Positions 50,023-62,900 of a DNA stretch of 64,000 bases are shown piece after piece. Every line of letters starts with the position of its first letter. Within the stretch, counting starts at the first letter, position 1. Position numbers and translations under genes: made by a program. The DNA is from Pempheris klunzingeri (Eukaryota > Chordata > Actinopteri > Acropomatiformes > Pempheridae), in contig NC_092031.1 of assembly GCF_042242105.1 (NCBI RefSeq), forward strand, positions 21,900,662-21,964,661, given 5' to 3'. A model generated the notes under the pieces. The model saw only the letters and a list, made by a program, of their open reading frames with translations, did not search any database and had not been told where the DNA came from.

Positions 50023-52799
50023 GGAACAATTCATGTGTGTATTTATTTTGCATACAGGACATTCTCTTGTTGAATTTAAGGTGAAAGTAGGTTGTAAATT
50101 ATACATTTAAGCATTAGTTAAACAAAAAATATGTGATTTATTTATTTTTAATTGGCCCAGTCTTTCTGTCTCCACCTCTATACAATGAAAGAGCATAAAT
50201 GATTGTTTGTGATACTCACAACATTGCAAAAATATAACAAATTCAACAGCAACAGGTCATCCCAGGCAAAGTTCCCCCCCGGTACCCTCTGACAGTCCAC
50301 AGAACACACACTTTAAAAAGGGTGACACACAGCTGGTACAGTACTTCAGCCCCGTCAGCTTAGTTTGCTGTTAAGGAAACAGCAACCTCTCATGTTAAAG
50401 TCAAATGAAACACTAAAGATTCTGGCCAAACTAAAAGACTCTGTGGATTAGTAACAGGGACACTGATTCTGTATTGGAGTGGAAACAGAAATCTCAGAAT
50501 CTGGATAAATGAGGGGGAAATCTGCCTGAGAGTCACTGAGATGGTGTGTTTTTTTTTTATTATGATTTTTATTATCTGAATCCCTTTAACCGGGTCTTTA
50601 AAATCTCCTCTGCTCTCAGAATAAAGTGGTGACTGTCGACGAGGTGAAGGTCAACCTACAGGTCAGTAAGTGTATCAGTTCCAGAGAAAACTCGATGTGC
50701 TTTCACAATAGCGGCCTATTTTTAGAGCGCAGGCCGGCGTCCTCTTGGGCACCGGTGTTATAACTGAGAACTGGAGTTAGCCAAGTGGAACCAGGCCAAG
50801 TCGACGCGTTTCATGCTTCTTTTTCCCGTTCTGTTTCAGATTTGGGACACGGCTGGACAGGAAAGGTTCAGAAGCGTGACGCACGCCTACTACAGAGATG
50901 CACACGGTGAGGCACGCATGCACCGTGAATCTGCATGTGACTATGAGATGTGCAGCGATAGAACCGTGCCATCATTTCTCCTCTTTGTTGGTTCTGTCTC
51001 CAAAGCTTTGCTCCTCCTGTATGACATCACCAGCAAAACCTCCTTTGACAACATTCGGGTAAGTCTGGGATACGTCTGCGGCGTGGAAAGGTATTAATAA
51101 GAACACATGTGAGGTTTCTGTGTGTTATTTAAAAGAACCTGCCTTCCGAGTTCCAGTCTGATGCGAATGCACGTCCTCTCTGCTTTGTTGGATCATCTGT
51201 GTTTCTCTGTGTCTGTATTTCTTGTTTCAGGCATGGTTAACGGAGATCCATGAGTATGCACAGAGCGATGTAGTCATCATGTTGCTGGGCAACAAGGTGA
51301 GAGAGAATAGTTTGAGAAGCTCAGCGAAGTGTTAAGAAAAATGGAAGAGAATGGAAAGAGGTTGTGTCCACGCTTTAAAGGATACAAAGCACATAAGTGA
51401 GTGTGTTATTGAACGTGATGATCACCAGGGTGTCTGTCCGTCCGTCCGTCAGGCTGACATGAGCGGTGACAGAGCCATCAGGAGAGATGAGGGAGAGCGG
51501 CTGGCCAGAGTGAGTATTTTGCTCTCACTGCCGTACAGCAACACCGCTGACGGGGCTCACCGCTGTTGCTCACCGCCGTTTGCTCCTCTTGGTGTCTTAG
51601 GAGTATTCAGTTCCTTTCATGGAGACGAGCGCTAAGACGGGAGTGAACGTAGAGCTGGCCTTCGTCGCTGTGGCCAAGTAAGAAACAGCCTCGCTGTGCA
51701 CACACTGCAGGAGCTACATCTCAGAGCTACCGTTCGGTATGAGAATAAGAATAATAAGTAAATAACGTAAAGTATTAAATACATTATATGTAGGAACTTA
51801 GACATAGACATTATTATTGTCTATCCCTCTTCAAGTTGATCTTATGATATAAAATCCATCTAATAACAGTTATCATGTAGCTGATGTCGAGATGCTGCAT
51901 GGATAGGTATATTAATATGAATATTTAAAGGGGTGTGTGAGGATATAGGTAATCATATATGTGTTTTAGGTATTAGTTATCATAGATAACACCTGATAAT
52001 TGAATTGTTTAATTGCTCATTGTTATTTTTTATTACATGTACGAAATCAAATCAAATCAATTAGTTAATATGAGTTAATAGTTATTTCATAAAAGTCACT
52101 TAAATCCCCATGGTAGTAGAAATTTCAGGGATGCTATGATGCTATTTTTTTTTTTTTACATTTTGGGGGATATCATATAATTGTTATTTTGTTCATTGTA
52201 ATTACATGATAACCCTTAAAAAATTATTCAATGCAGAAAATAATTAAAGGCGCTCAAGTGTAGAAGTAACAATTTCATGAATCTGCATATATATGTGTGT
52301 ATATATATACACACACACACACACACACATATGGGTGGATTCAGTAAATAACATGACAGTCTATCAATCTAATACAGCCTCCATATAACCTCCTCTTCAA
52401 CGGCTGAGTTGGTCAGGTTGCACCTCTCCTTATTTGTTACTGCTTCCATTGTATAAAATGACAGTGTTTTCTCCTCACACAGCGTAAAGGACTCTAAGAC
52501 AGTGTTAGGGTGAACTCTTTTGTCACACACAGCGATGCAGCTTCCACAGCAGGCTTTACAGATGGCCACACTTCACAATTCACTCTGATGTCCAGATAGC
52601 AGCGACAGCGCCGATGTTACGGATTCATTCAAGTTAAGAAATCTCCCTGTGCTGTCTCTCTAACCTGAACCTCATCTGGAATCTGTTCTTTAGGGAACTG
52701 AAGCACCGGGCCGTCGAGCACCCCAGCGAGCCCAGTTTCCAGATTCATGAATACATTGAAGCAGAGAAGGAGAAGTCAGGCTGCTGCAGCTACTTCTAA
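45375..52799 (+). CDS. rab37: Ras-related protein Rab-37
   Basis: Nine exons: 45375-45530, 49869-49979, 50620-50661, 50840-50906, 51006-51058, 51231-51296, 51453-51509, 51601-51677, 52694-52799. They total 735 nt (244 aa), all in phase. Rab37 is a small GTPase of secretory vesicles, closest to Rab26. Visible motifs: P-loop GDSGVGKTS (57-65), switch I ending ATVGIGFT (82-89), WDTAGQE (105-111), NKAD (164-167), ETSAK (192-196) and a C-terminal CCSYF with the double cysteine used for prenylation. [18 protein letters not shown] and [13 protein letters not shown] match Rab37 rather than Rab26. Odd points: Gly87 and Thr89 stand where family members have Asp and Arg (GIDFRNKVV). The exon 2 donor is also the first GT of a (GT)n run. 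The ATG at 45375 is the likely start; an in-frame ATG exists at 45225. The head-to-tail neighbour is nherf1. Confidence 0.93.
47481..47529. repeat. (GT)n microsatellite in rab37 intron 1
   Basis: About 24 perfect units. Confidence 0.95.
49406..49521. repeat. Long interrupted (GT)n array in rab37 intron 1
   Basis: About 116 bp of GT with several ctgt interruptions, 350 bp upstream of rab37 exon 2. Confidence 0.95.
49979..50019. repeat. (GT)n microsatellite containing the rab37 exon 2 splice donor
   Basis: The run begins at the last exonic base of exon 2 (ATTCACG|GTGTGT). The 5' splice site is therefore the first of about 20 GT dinucleotides. Confidence 0.9.
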
Positions 52800-52846
52800 C
52801 CCCCCCCCTCCCCTCCCCTCCCCTCCCTCCCTCCCCCCCTCCCACC
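52799..52846. repeat. Polypyrimidine (C-rich) tract in the rab37 3' UTR
   Basis: About 48 bp of C and T with tandem CCCCT units start directly after the stop codon. Confidence 0.9.
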
Positions 52847-55800
52847 TCTCTGGGTGCACGGACTGTCGGAGACACACTGAGAGCCTCTGAGTGGGAGGAA
52901 GCCCTATTAACTCACTGCTGCTCCTAAAATATGACACTGCCATTCATTCAGGACGACAAGCCAAAAGTAGATGTATGGAGTGAGAGGAGGATAAGCAGAG
53001 ACTCTTTAGCCGAGAACACTTTATATCGACATTTATCATCACGAGCGAATGAATATTCAGCCTGAACTCGTGCTGGAAACAACAACCATGGTTGGTCTTT
53101 TCATGGGTGTTAACAGATGTGGCAATGATGATGGGAGGAGGGCAGGTGACGTAGTGTAGAACGAGACAAAGTCCACTTTGGGAGGAGGTCACAGGGTGGA
53201 TGAATGGGTCGTATACAGGACTTTGACCCAGGAGACCGCTGTTCATGTGAAACCCACAAGTCAGCGCTGACTTATTTTTACTCACGTAACTTAAACTGTA
53301 TGCATAACGTGTCTTCGGTCACTTCCGTCTGCTCCTTATCTAACGTCAGTGTTTTAACCCAAACCATGCTCAGCCAATAGTTTTGGTGCCTAGACCTACA
53401 ACCATAACACCTTACTTTACAGCGACCGCTTCACAACATGAAGTTACAGCGTCATTTAAGTTATTTGCTCGCTCTTAGCTTAACCCCGGTCATCCGACGG
53501 AAGAGGGGGGGCTGAAACTGCAAAAACATGTTGTTTTTGGGAGTCGTTCCCTTATTTTGCCATTTCAGTATGAGAGCGTGTTGGAATGTTTGTAGTGGAC
53601 ATTTTAGCGAATAGTAATCAAAACAAAATTCGGAAGAACTGGAATTTGCTTTCTTGTGAGAGTTGGTTGAAAAGATGAAGAGCACTATCGTGTATGTGCG
53701 TTAGCTGGAGTCAGGGGGGCGGTTAGCCTAGCTTAGCATAAAGCCTAGAGAAAGAAGGAAACAGCTAGCACGGTTCTGTCAGTTAAAGAATATGCCGACC
53801 AACAGCTCGTCTAGAATTGCAATCTCATTTTGTTCGACTTTTAAAATGCTGAGGTGTTTTACTCGCACGTCCTTACGACCCAATCTAACGCGGATGAAGC
53901 CATAAAGTCATAGTGGTTGTAAAATGTTCCTGGACAAAAACAAACACACACTGCCTTTTGTGATTTTTTTTATTTTTATATAGAAATCTAAGAAGTTAAT
54001 TCTTGGAAAGATGAATATACTGTCAGCCAAATTCAACATCTTAGTTTATATTAGCACGGTAATTAGCAATAAGCACAAGGTACAGCTGAGACTGACGACG
54101 AATCCTCATGTCGTCGTGGAGCCATTTTAGTCCGGACCAAACTGGTGAGCTGAGCGGCCCACGTGGCCGTCCCTAGAGCCACCATGCTGGCTTCATTGCT
54201 CCAACAACAGTTTGTGGTGTCAGCTCCATGCTCGAACTAGTCAATGCTAAGCTCAGAATGCTGAGCCTGACTAACCACATCCTGACTGAAGCTCCTTACT
54301 TCATGCACAGACGTGCTTGATGTCGATCTTCCCATCTAGCGCTCAGAAAGAAAGGGACTCTGCATACTTCCCAAAATGTTGACTTTTTTTTTTTTTTTCT
54401 TGGAGGAATTATACAAATCATACTTCGTGGAACACATATACGTTTGGTACGATTGAAATCCCATATACAGCTGATATACCCACCGCAAATGTTTTCAGCC
54501 TCCCTTTGAATTCAGCATTAAATTAGGAAGTGACACAGATGTTACAAACATACCAGAAGACACTAGGAAAGAAAAGGAAACCCCACTCGCTCACACACCT
54601 CTGACAGAAGCCAGAAGAAATGGAGGCACATTGTACACGTTTAAGATCCGCTTTGAAAAGCCAACGTTGCTTCAGCCTTATGTGTCACGCATCTACCAAC
54701 AGATCCAGACAAAGGCCGTTACACTGTTTCAAAGCCACGCATGTAGACAAAAGCCCCCCGTCTGTTTGTGGCTTTAGTCAGACCGGTTCATTCTTTGACG
54801 AAGAGTTGTCGATGAAGTGACAGCCGGCTGCCGTCGAAGGCTCGCCCACTGGAGAGAAGCTCAGGGACACAGCTGGAGGAAAAGCCCGCGTGCTCTAAGA
54901 CTGCAAGACGACTCTATTTCTGAGGAGCGCATCCACGTGTTTGTGATGAACGTTGCTTTGATCGCCTGAAATGCACCTCTAGAGGAGGATCATTTAGGAA
55001 ACGTACCACAGTATATTATACATATTGCATTTTCTGAGTGAGTGAATGAGAGAGTGAGCAGATTTTTGAAAAATGTTTTGGACATTTTCGCTGCATTATC
55101 GTCCTCCCAAGAAAACAATAGTTTGCTTTTATGGCCAAATATGGACTTTAAAGCTCAGATGCATGCTGCTGAATTGCATGTATCAACTCTGTGTGCAGTG
55201 CCTCCAGATCATAATCAATTCTGTTTCTATTTGTATCGAGATTTAGCTTTAAAATATGAATAAATGATCAGCAATTTCTCTTCAGATTTTAACTCACCGC
55301 TCAGGGTTGAATCTTGTTTTGAAATACGGCACCTAGTTTTTAGGTATCTGCACATCAACACATTAAAGCTGCATTCATTGATTATTTTCTGGTTGCGCCA
55401 TATACTTGGCTCTGTACCTACTAAATGCTGCACTTTGTTCAACAGCTTGCTGTTTTTCTCGGACTAAAAAAAGCTGCAGTAAATGTCAGAGCTGGGTGGT
55501 GACTTTTTGTGGGTTTGTTACTATTCTACATTACACATAGTCCGTTGACCCATTTCTGATATAGAACTATTGATCAGTGCAGCTTTAAGGAACTAATGAT
55601 GTCAGAACTACAGCTCCATGTTCAGGTTTTTACTATAACACAAGTAAATGTATGAACAGTATGCAATGCTCTTCTGCAAATATTTCAGATTGGTTACTCA
55701 TTGTTTGGCCAGATCAGGTCTGACACACTTTATGATGTCAGATTATTCAGATTATGGCCACCAGACCTTGTACATACTGAACAGTTGTTGTCACACGCTG

Positions 55801-56784
55801 CCAAAAGTTGTCTTTGATGTGTTGTATGCTGCATAAGAAATAAAAGTATTTTTAAGTGAGAACACTTTATGTGAAGTCTCCCACTACATGATGGTTTTAT
55901 ACTTTCAACGTGTCAACATTTGGTGTGTGGAGAAGCTGTGTAGTGATGAAGCTCACGGGAATAAATAGAGACAACGCTTCTTATTTAAAGGTGTGGCCTT
56001 CAAAATAAAAGCACGAACATTGCAGCTTTTAATGTGAATTCACTTTTGTTTTCAACCTTTTTTGGACACCATGTAATAAGATGTGGTATCACTGTTTAAT
56101 AGATATGTAAAAGGCATGAAAAGTGATTTATTTATGGCCGCTGAAAGCTGTTAAAAAGATGATAGTTAGTCATGACTGAGAACATTAGTCTGCAAGGAGA
56201 GTCTCATCTGTAGCAACAAATCACACCCTGTAACACCACAAACAACTAAAGTAGAAGCAACTCATATATATGTTTTTTTATTATTAATTTCCTCACATTC
56301 TCAACAACTTCCAACTCTAAACTATAGTTTGGATGCCCAGACTCTCAGACAAAAAAGATGCAAACCCCGATCGGTGCCCCCAAAGGTCGCTACAGTCCCC
56401 ATTGCTCCTGAAATCTGAACAGGTGCGGCGCAGCGTAAATAGCATCGGCTTTTATTGTGAAAGTCCGCGGAAAGGTGTAAATGTTAGTGCGTGTGAGCTT
56501 GACGCAGGTCCGACCCTCCGCTGAGGACGGGACGCCGCCGGATTGGATGTGAAGAAGAAGATTGCAACAGAGCAGCTGACGGGGGAGGATCCGTGCTGCG
56601 GGCGGTAGGAGTGAAAACCAAAGTTGAGCAGCGGAGAGTTTACTGAGGCTGTTCGGCAGCGGAAGTGGATCTCTGGCGAAGTGAGTGCGCGCAACAGGTG
56701 TCACCGGTGTGAACGGTTGTTGCTTTGAAAGGCTTCGAGGTTAAAGTGAGGTTAAAGCGTTTAGTCAGTCAGAAGAGCGGCAGC
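52847..56784 (+). other. rab37 3' UTR / intergenic region before nherf1
   Basis: No additional gene was recognised. AATAAA hexamers at 55258-55263 and 55839-55844 are candidate poly(A) signals for rab37, which would imply a 3' UTR of about 2.5-3 kb. A T run lies at about 54384-54399. The last 200 bp before 56785 are GC-richer and probably hold the nherf1 promoter and 5' UTR. Confidence 0.45.
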
Positions 56785-57249
56785 ATGTCAGACCTCCGAC
56801 CCCGACTGTGCGTCCTGGAGAAAGGATCCGGTGGCTACGGGTTCCACCTGCACGGGGAGAAGGGCAAGACCGGGCAGTTCATCCGGCTGGTGGAGCCCGA
56901 CACTCCCGCCTCCGCCGCGGGGCTTCTCGCGGGAGACCGCCTGGCGTTCGTGAACGGGGAGAGCGTGGAGGGCGAGAGCCACCAGCAGGTGGTGGCCCGG
57001 ATACGGGCCACCGACGGGGCTCTGGAGCTAGTTGTGGTGGACTCCGCCACTGCTGAGCTGCTGAAGAAACACAACCTGCAGTGCCGGAAAGAATTCGCCA
57101 CGGAGGGGATTCCCCTGCCCGGCGGGGACAGCGACTCAGACCGCGGGGACTCTCAGAGCAACGGCACCCCGAGGGAGGGCACCCCGGCCCCGCGTGAGAA
57201 CGGGGATGCTTCCTCAGAGAGGTCGGAGAGGCTGAGTGTCAGCTCCAAG
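56785..57249 (+). CDS. nherf1: NHERF1 (Na+/H+ exchange regulatory cofactor 1), first coding exon only
   Basis: 155 codons from ATG to a clean donor (AGCTCCAAG|gtgagg), phase 0. The first PDZ domain occupies about residues 6-95. It contains RLCVLEKG, the ligand-binding loop [45 protein letters not shown] and [10 protein letters not shown] Ser/Asp/Glu-rich linker follows. NHERF1 (SLC9A3R1, EBP50) is an apical scaffold with two PDZ domains and a C-terminal ezrin-binding motif; it tethers exchangers, CFTR and receptors to the cortical actin cytoskeleton. PDZ2 and the ezrin-binding tail are not in this window, so intron 1 exceeds 6.7 kb. I chose this start because residues upstream (in-frame ATG at 56725) do not look family-like. 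Teleosts often have two copies; I cannot tell a from b. Confidence 0.93.
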
Positions 57250-57263
57250 GTGAGGGACAGTGA

Positions 57264-57311
57264 CCCCCCCCCCCCCCCCCCCATTACATTATATTATATT
57301 ATATTATATTT
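57264..57311. repeat. C homopolymer followed by (ATATT)n at the start of nherf1 intron 1
   Basis: 19 C (57264-57282), then about five ATATT units, beginning 14 nt after the splice donor. Confidence 0.95.
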
Positions 57312-59629
57312 AAATTACTTTATTCCCATAATGACTAACCCTCATATAAACCCCCTCTCAGCTAAACCTTGAGGACTGTGGGGTCAAAGGTCAGCTGTTC
57401 ATCTCTTGGCAGAACAGCCCCTGTGGATGAACCCCTCCCTCATGTTACTGTGTCTTGTGGTAATCACTGTAATATAGTAACAGGTCCAGGAAATCAATTG
57501 AGAAACTTCAGAATAAGTTTTATTATTTTGTCTTTGGGTCAAACCCCCTCAGCTCAAGGAGCACTTTCCTTTATGTCACAGCACTTGCATTTATTTCAAT
57601 GTATTATTTTTTTTTCTACTAGCATTTAAACACTTTTTGACTAAATCTAGACTTTATTTACTTTTTATTATTTACAAAGCGCTCAAACATCCAGAGCTGT
57701 GGAACATGTAGGTTCTAGCTTAGAACCGTGACAGAACCACTGTTTCTATCACTGTTACTGTGCATCAGCGTAAACCGCGGTGTAAAGTTTACCAGCAAGC
57801 ACTTCATTCCACGATAATGAGTCAGACTAACTTGTCATATCCATCAGCCTTAGCAGGTTTATATCTTCCCATCTGATCTGAGGCCAGCCCCGCCTGTGAG
57901 CCGCAAAGGTTCTGTGGAAACAGATCCCTTATTAAGTAGTGACTCCCAGCGCCAGCGAGAGGCTAAAAGCTAAGACAGAGAGGTGACACGGCTCAGCGAG
58001 CGGTGCCAGGTCTCTACTCGTTCCTGCTCAACACAGTCTTTGTCACAGAAATGTCTGTCAGCGTCTCTGCTCGCTGTCTTGAATTCCCCCCGTCAGGTTC
58101 GGCTTGTTGGACCAGAGGCTTTGTCACAATCGATGCATGTCAGTGAAACGCAGCATCTTTCTCTGCACCCTCAGAAGCCCACCAATTGTTATAACGGGGT
58201 AAAAGTAGTTCCTTTATCGGCCACGCCTAGACTGTCTACACTTTCAGGTGCATCACAATTTCTGCTTTTCTCGACCATCTTCAGTCGCCCCGTCTGGGAG
58301 CTGAAGTACGTTGTTTCTGTTCGTGGATTTCCATAATCCCGCCTCTTTGAAGGATCAGGCTTTTGTTGTCTGTTATGAAACAACCTGGGAAGGTTATTGT
58401 TTGAGATGGCGACCAGCATGGCAAGCTTTAAGGGCCCATGTAACTGTTTAAGCCAGTGCAAAGTCTGGGCCCTAATTTAAATGTTGTGTAACTGCAATGC
58501 AAAATAGGCTCATTGTGGGGGTGTTCAGCCGTGTGGAGCTCTGAACGTGGGAAGTGGCTTTTGTTTAAGACTTTGCAAAAAAAATAATGGGGTGCTTGGG
58601 TATTTTTAGACGTGGCCTCCTCAGAAGGTCAGAGTCAGGGATCAGCCACAGAGGAGCATGAAGGCACGGAAGTCCTAAATACTTAGATATCCTGAGGTTA
58701 TCATTAGGGGGATGAATGGTTCTTTTCATAACTGTTTGGTTAATTGTTTAATGGGTTATGGGATGGCCATGCATGTGATTGTGTTATTATTGTGTAATGC
58801 TGCTCAGGCAGATGTGTTGATGATGCTGCTACACAAACGCTTTGGAGAAACTATAACTTAAAAGACTTTTACTGTTGTCCTCCTTTTTTCCATTTCAAAC
58901 CTGCCTCCACGGAGTTGGATCAACCATTCAGTGTGTCGGATGCAAAGAGTTGCTTGAAATGTTGCCCCCCCCCGCCGCCTGTGGTTACCTATAACAGCCG
59001 CCTCAGCAGTGAGAAGCGTTAATGCGCTTCTTTGCAGCACTTTTGTTTGACTAATAACTTAAATCATGATTATATTATCAAATCCAAGTTTTCACGTGTT
59101 CAGTGGAGCAGAAGCTTCACGGTCTGGATGAATCCTCGATTCTGATTGGCCATAGTAACCGTAGCTGTAGGGTGAAGTCGGCACAAGAGATCATCTCACA
59201 CACATCGCCATCCGGTGGCACATCTGGTTAGCTAGCTAGTCTCATTGTTAAACATACCGTGACGTCATATTTACTGATCGCCAACCGTACGCAGCGTTAT
59301 TTGCGTTGAATCTTGCTAGCGTAACGTTAGCTTTCTGGCTAACAGCCGAGCCAAAGGGATCTGTGAGCCGAGGAACTAGAAATATCTCACTAGAAGTATC
59401 AGTGATCAGTCCGATTTACTGGAGGAGTAAACAACGTCTCCATTGTGTAAGAATCTAACAGGATGGTAATGATTGACCCATGTATTAGTCTGACCCTCAG
59501 GCGTTGCCGGGGGAAACTGAGTTTTTGTGAAACACTTTAGATTTTGATTGCAAAACACATTGGAGTCCATTAATTCCTGACAAGTGATTTAACTTAATTA
59601 CATTTTGTTTTCATCACCACACCAGCTTT
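57312..59629 (+). other. nherf1 intron 1, first part; no other gene seen
   Basis: Non-coding, with no exon matching PDZ2. Short open frames show no domain motifs. Confidence 0.55.
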
Positions 59630-59935
59630 TCAATTCAATTTTTCAATTCAATTCAATTTTATTTTATTTGTATAGCCCAATATCACAACAGAGTGTCTCA
59701 TAGTGCTTTACAAAGTTCACTGAAATAAACAAGTGTAAGCTAACGAACAATCTAATAAAGAGTCCAGCAGTCGATGAGGCCAGTGGATCAGTCCGGTGGA
59801 TCAGTCCGAGGCATCACCTGCCCTTTATGACCCTCCTTCTTCGGGAAGGACAAACTCAAAAAACCCAGTGGGAAAAGAGAAACCTCCAGGAGCTCCACAC
59901 CTCTGCCTTGGCTTTTTTTTTTTTTTTTTCGTTTG
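59630..59935 (-). mobile_element. Rex1/Babar-like LINE 3' UTR fragment
   Basis: On the minus strand it ends with a block reading ttgtgatattgggctataca, then caaataaaat and an (AATTG)n tail (visible as attcaattcaattcaatttt near 59633-59660). Upstream is the gggttttttgagtttgtcct-type segment. It is a frequent fish LINE 3' end. The coding part is absent. A T run at about 59911-59929 adjoins it. Confidence 0.75.
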
Positions 59936-62900
59936 GAGGTAACGTCAGGCTGAGAGCAGGCTAATGTTAGTCTCTACCTTTTTGTGTGGAAGTTTTTTTA
60001 GCAGATTGTTTTGCATGTTGCCGTCCATTCTTTCTGTTGACCACAGCATACAGACCCGCAGTCTTAAAATCTGAATGTGATCATCTGAGATATCATCTGT
60101 TGTGTGTGTGCTAATGTGCACTTCACACCTTTCCCGACACAATCGGCCACTGCCGACAGATTCACAAACCCGAGCACGATTCGAATCCAAAGTCGTATGA
60201 CTTGAGTCCACGGCTGCTCACACCTGTATGAATCTCCTACGTGTAAGCACGCCATGCCCCTGTTCTGCTGTTACAAATGGGATGTCTAGTTTTCTGTCTC
60301 GTTCTACGTAGGTGGCTCATGCCCTGTCACTAATACTCTGACCTCCAGTGAGTGAAAAACCCAGGCTGGCAGGCTAGGATGCTGCAAACCTCCTTCTACA
60401 TTCCTCCCTGATGGGAAACTTGGCAGAGCCCGGCTGATGGTCTGATACTAGCCTCTGATACCAGCCTCCCGGTGGGATACACTTGAGCGGGCCGGCCAAT
60501 GATGACGTGAAACTGGCCCTTCCGAGCACAATCGCCGTTACGCTTCAAACAATAGTTCCTTTCACGTGATTGTCTTTGGTTAGACTTGGTATTGCAGTCC
60601 AGGTCTCAGTCACCAAACCTTCTTCACACTAGATTAAGCAAAATGCTCGTGGTGAAGGGTCTAACAAAGACTTGGATATCTAATTCTTTGGAGATTGCTT
60701 TTTTTTTTTTTTTTTTCCTGGAAGATAAAAGCATGAACTGAGGGAGAATGTCATCATATTATGGTAACATCCTGGCCTCCAGCGGCTCGGTCCTCCACCA
60801 CGCCGAGGGCCGTCTACCGGTCGCCATGGAGATCCCCAGCAGCAGAAAGAGGCTTTGTCCACTGTGTTTACATGGGGAGAAAGGCTTCAGGGCCAGGGAG
60901 GAAAGGAGAGAGGACTCTCACGCCTCAACAAGGAGGCCATGCTGACCCTGAAATACCTACACCCTCACTTAACACAAACTGTCAATAGGGCCGGAGCGAA
61001 GTGAGAATATGTGTGCGTGGGTGTGGGCAAGAGGGGGCCACGGGATTAAACAGCGATTTGCTCTGTACTTGTGGATGTGAAAATGTCAAACAAATGATGA
61101 AATAATAGGATCCTGAATGAATGGGTGTTAAGAGGGTCGAGGCGAGGTTCAATACAATGAAGCTCTCGGCCAAAACATAAAAACCTTGGTGCCATTTCTG
61201 TTCCAGGAGACTTTGACCCTCACGCTCGGGGATGAAGGCCTCGAGGCAGCTCTCGCCCTTCCAAAGGATCATCTTTTTTTTTTTTTCTGCAGAGTTTTAC
61301 AACATCTCTTATCACTCCGCTCATATAAGCCTGGGAAAGAACAATTAATCTGCCTCTTTATTGTTTCAAGAGCAGCGAATGCTGTAAATCAACATCACTG
61401 TCATGTTACACAACATGGCCGCAGTCGTTAAGTTTATTCTATTGACGGACTGACGGACTGACTGTAGCTATGGTGTAACACCTGTAGGTTAGGGAGTAGC
61501 ACTTACATAACTTGTTCCATTCAGTGTAGAAGAGCTTTTCTCTGTTTAATATCATAGTCGATTGAATTGTTTTAGTTTTTATGGTTAAGTAAAACAAACA
61601 TTTTTGAAGACACCAGTGTGCGCTCCAGGGTTTTTTTTTAATAGACCAAGCAGTTATTTTACTGAAACCAAAAAAAACCCCACAAGGTCCTCTTAGTAGC
61701 TGGTCTGGAGCTTTCGAGCGTACCATGTGATCTCCTACTGCCGGAGGAGTTGCCCGGTGCTTTGATCATCATCTTGTCCATGCAGGTTTTAAAATAAAAG
61801 TTCTGATAGATGAATCGCTGATTAATATCACAATCAATTGCATACAGTTTCTTCATATCTAACTGTGTTTGTGTTGTGAATCTGTGTGTGATTGCATCAC
61901 AGTCAGAGGTTTCATGGCGTTGCTGGAAGTGGAGCTGATAAACCCTCTGGTGATCGAATGGAAGTCTTGTTAGTGAACGCCGATCAGACCCCTCGGCCGT
62001 GATCACATAGTTATTGTTGTTATCACCACGTTGGGCCTGAGAGGCTGTCAGTTGTGCTTGTACGATGCAGACAGTCTCAGTTAGCGGACACATTCCCAGA
62101 TACGCTGATGACTGGACCCTTTAAACTCCCAACATCAATACTTTTGACAAGACTGAAATGGAATGTACGCTCATTTTAAGAATTTGTGTTTAACAGCTGA
62201 GTTAAAAGTTTTGTTACCAAGAACAAACTGCCTGTGGGCAGAGAACCATGTAATGTTTCCATTAGATGGTTCTCTGTATGGGCTGCCATCCAAAACAAAC
62301 TCCATAAAAGTGCTGCTGGCGTCATCAGACTGAAATCCTCCCTGCCTCACTGTTTTCTCAGTGACATAGTCTAAATAAACACTCACACAGATACAAAATA
62401 GCCCGTCGGCTGCCCAGAGCTTTCCTTACAGTCCTTTATTCTTAGCAATAGAGAGCATGAAGCCATTCATTCATTTTCAGCATTTTCCACTTGAGGTTAA
62501 CCGAGGACAGGCTTCTGACACTGACAAGACGGGAGCCGATCGTTTTGGCCCCTTCGGCTTTGACTGGAGCATGAAGTCAAGCTGTCCGATGAAAGCCAGC
62601 AGATCCATCAAGATTTAATCGAGGTCTTTGGCATGACGGGGATTATAATTACATTTGGCGCAAGCAATTAGGAAAGTGACTTTGAAGTCGTTCCTCCTTT
62701 CAAACTCTGAACGCATAGATACTATGTGACATGTCAACTGTGTCCATGGCGACAGTCTGCCACACAGAAATAACAGACTGTAGAATGCCGTAATTGACCA
62801 ATCAGGATCGAGTATTCAACAAAGCTGTGCAATAAGTGTGTGTGTGTGTTTAGGACTTTGTCCTCAAGCTGTGGACTCAGCCGTCTTTCAACTCTATTCA

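Noticed and set aside
56835-57101. Minus-strand frame opposite nherf1 exon 1
   Set aside because: Antisense shadow of the GC-rich PDZ exon.
60748-60945. Plus-strand frame with RKRLCPLCLHGEKGF, faintly like the NHERF PDZ motif
   Set aside because: It lacks the GYGF loop and the following PDZ strands, and has no splice-site pair in phase. Chance resemblance.
61659-62093. 144-codon minus-strand open frame
   Set aside because: No domain, no codon bias, stop codons in flanking exon-like contexts, and a homopolymer-encoded end. Chance length for 64 kb.
62171-62386. Minus-strand frame containing SVYLDY, faintly like a SPRY-domain strand
   Set aside because: Only a few residues agree. The rest does not follow PRY/SPRY order and no second exon was found.
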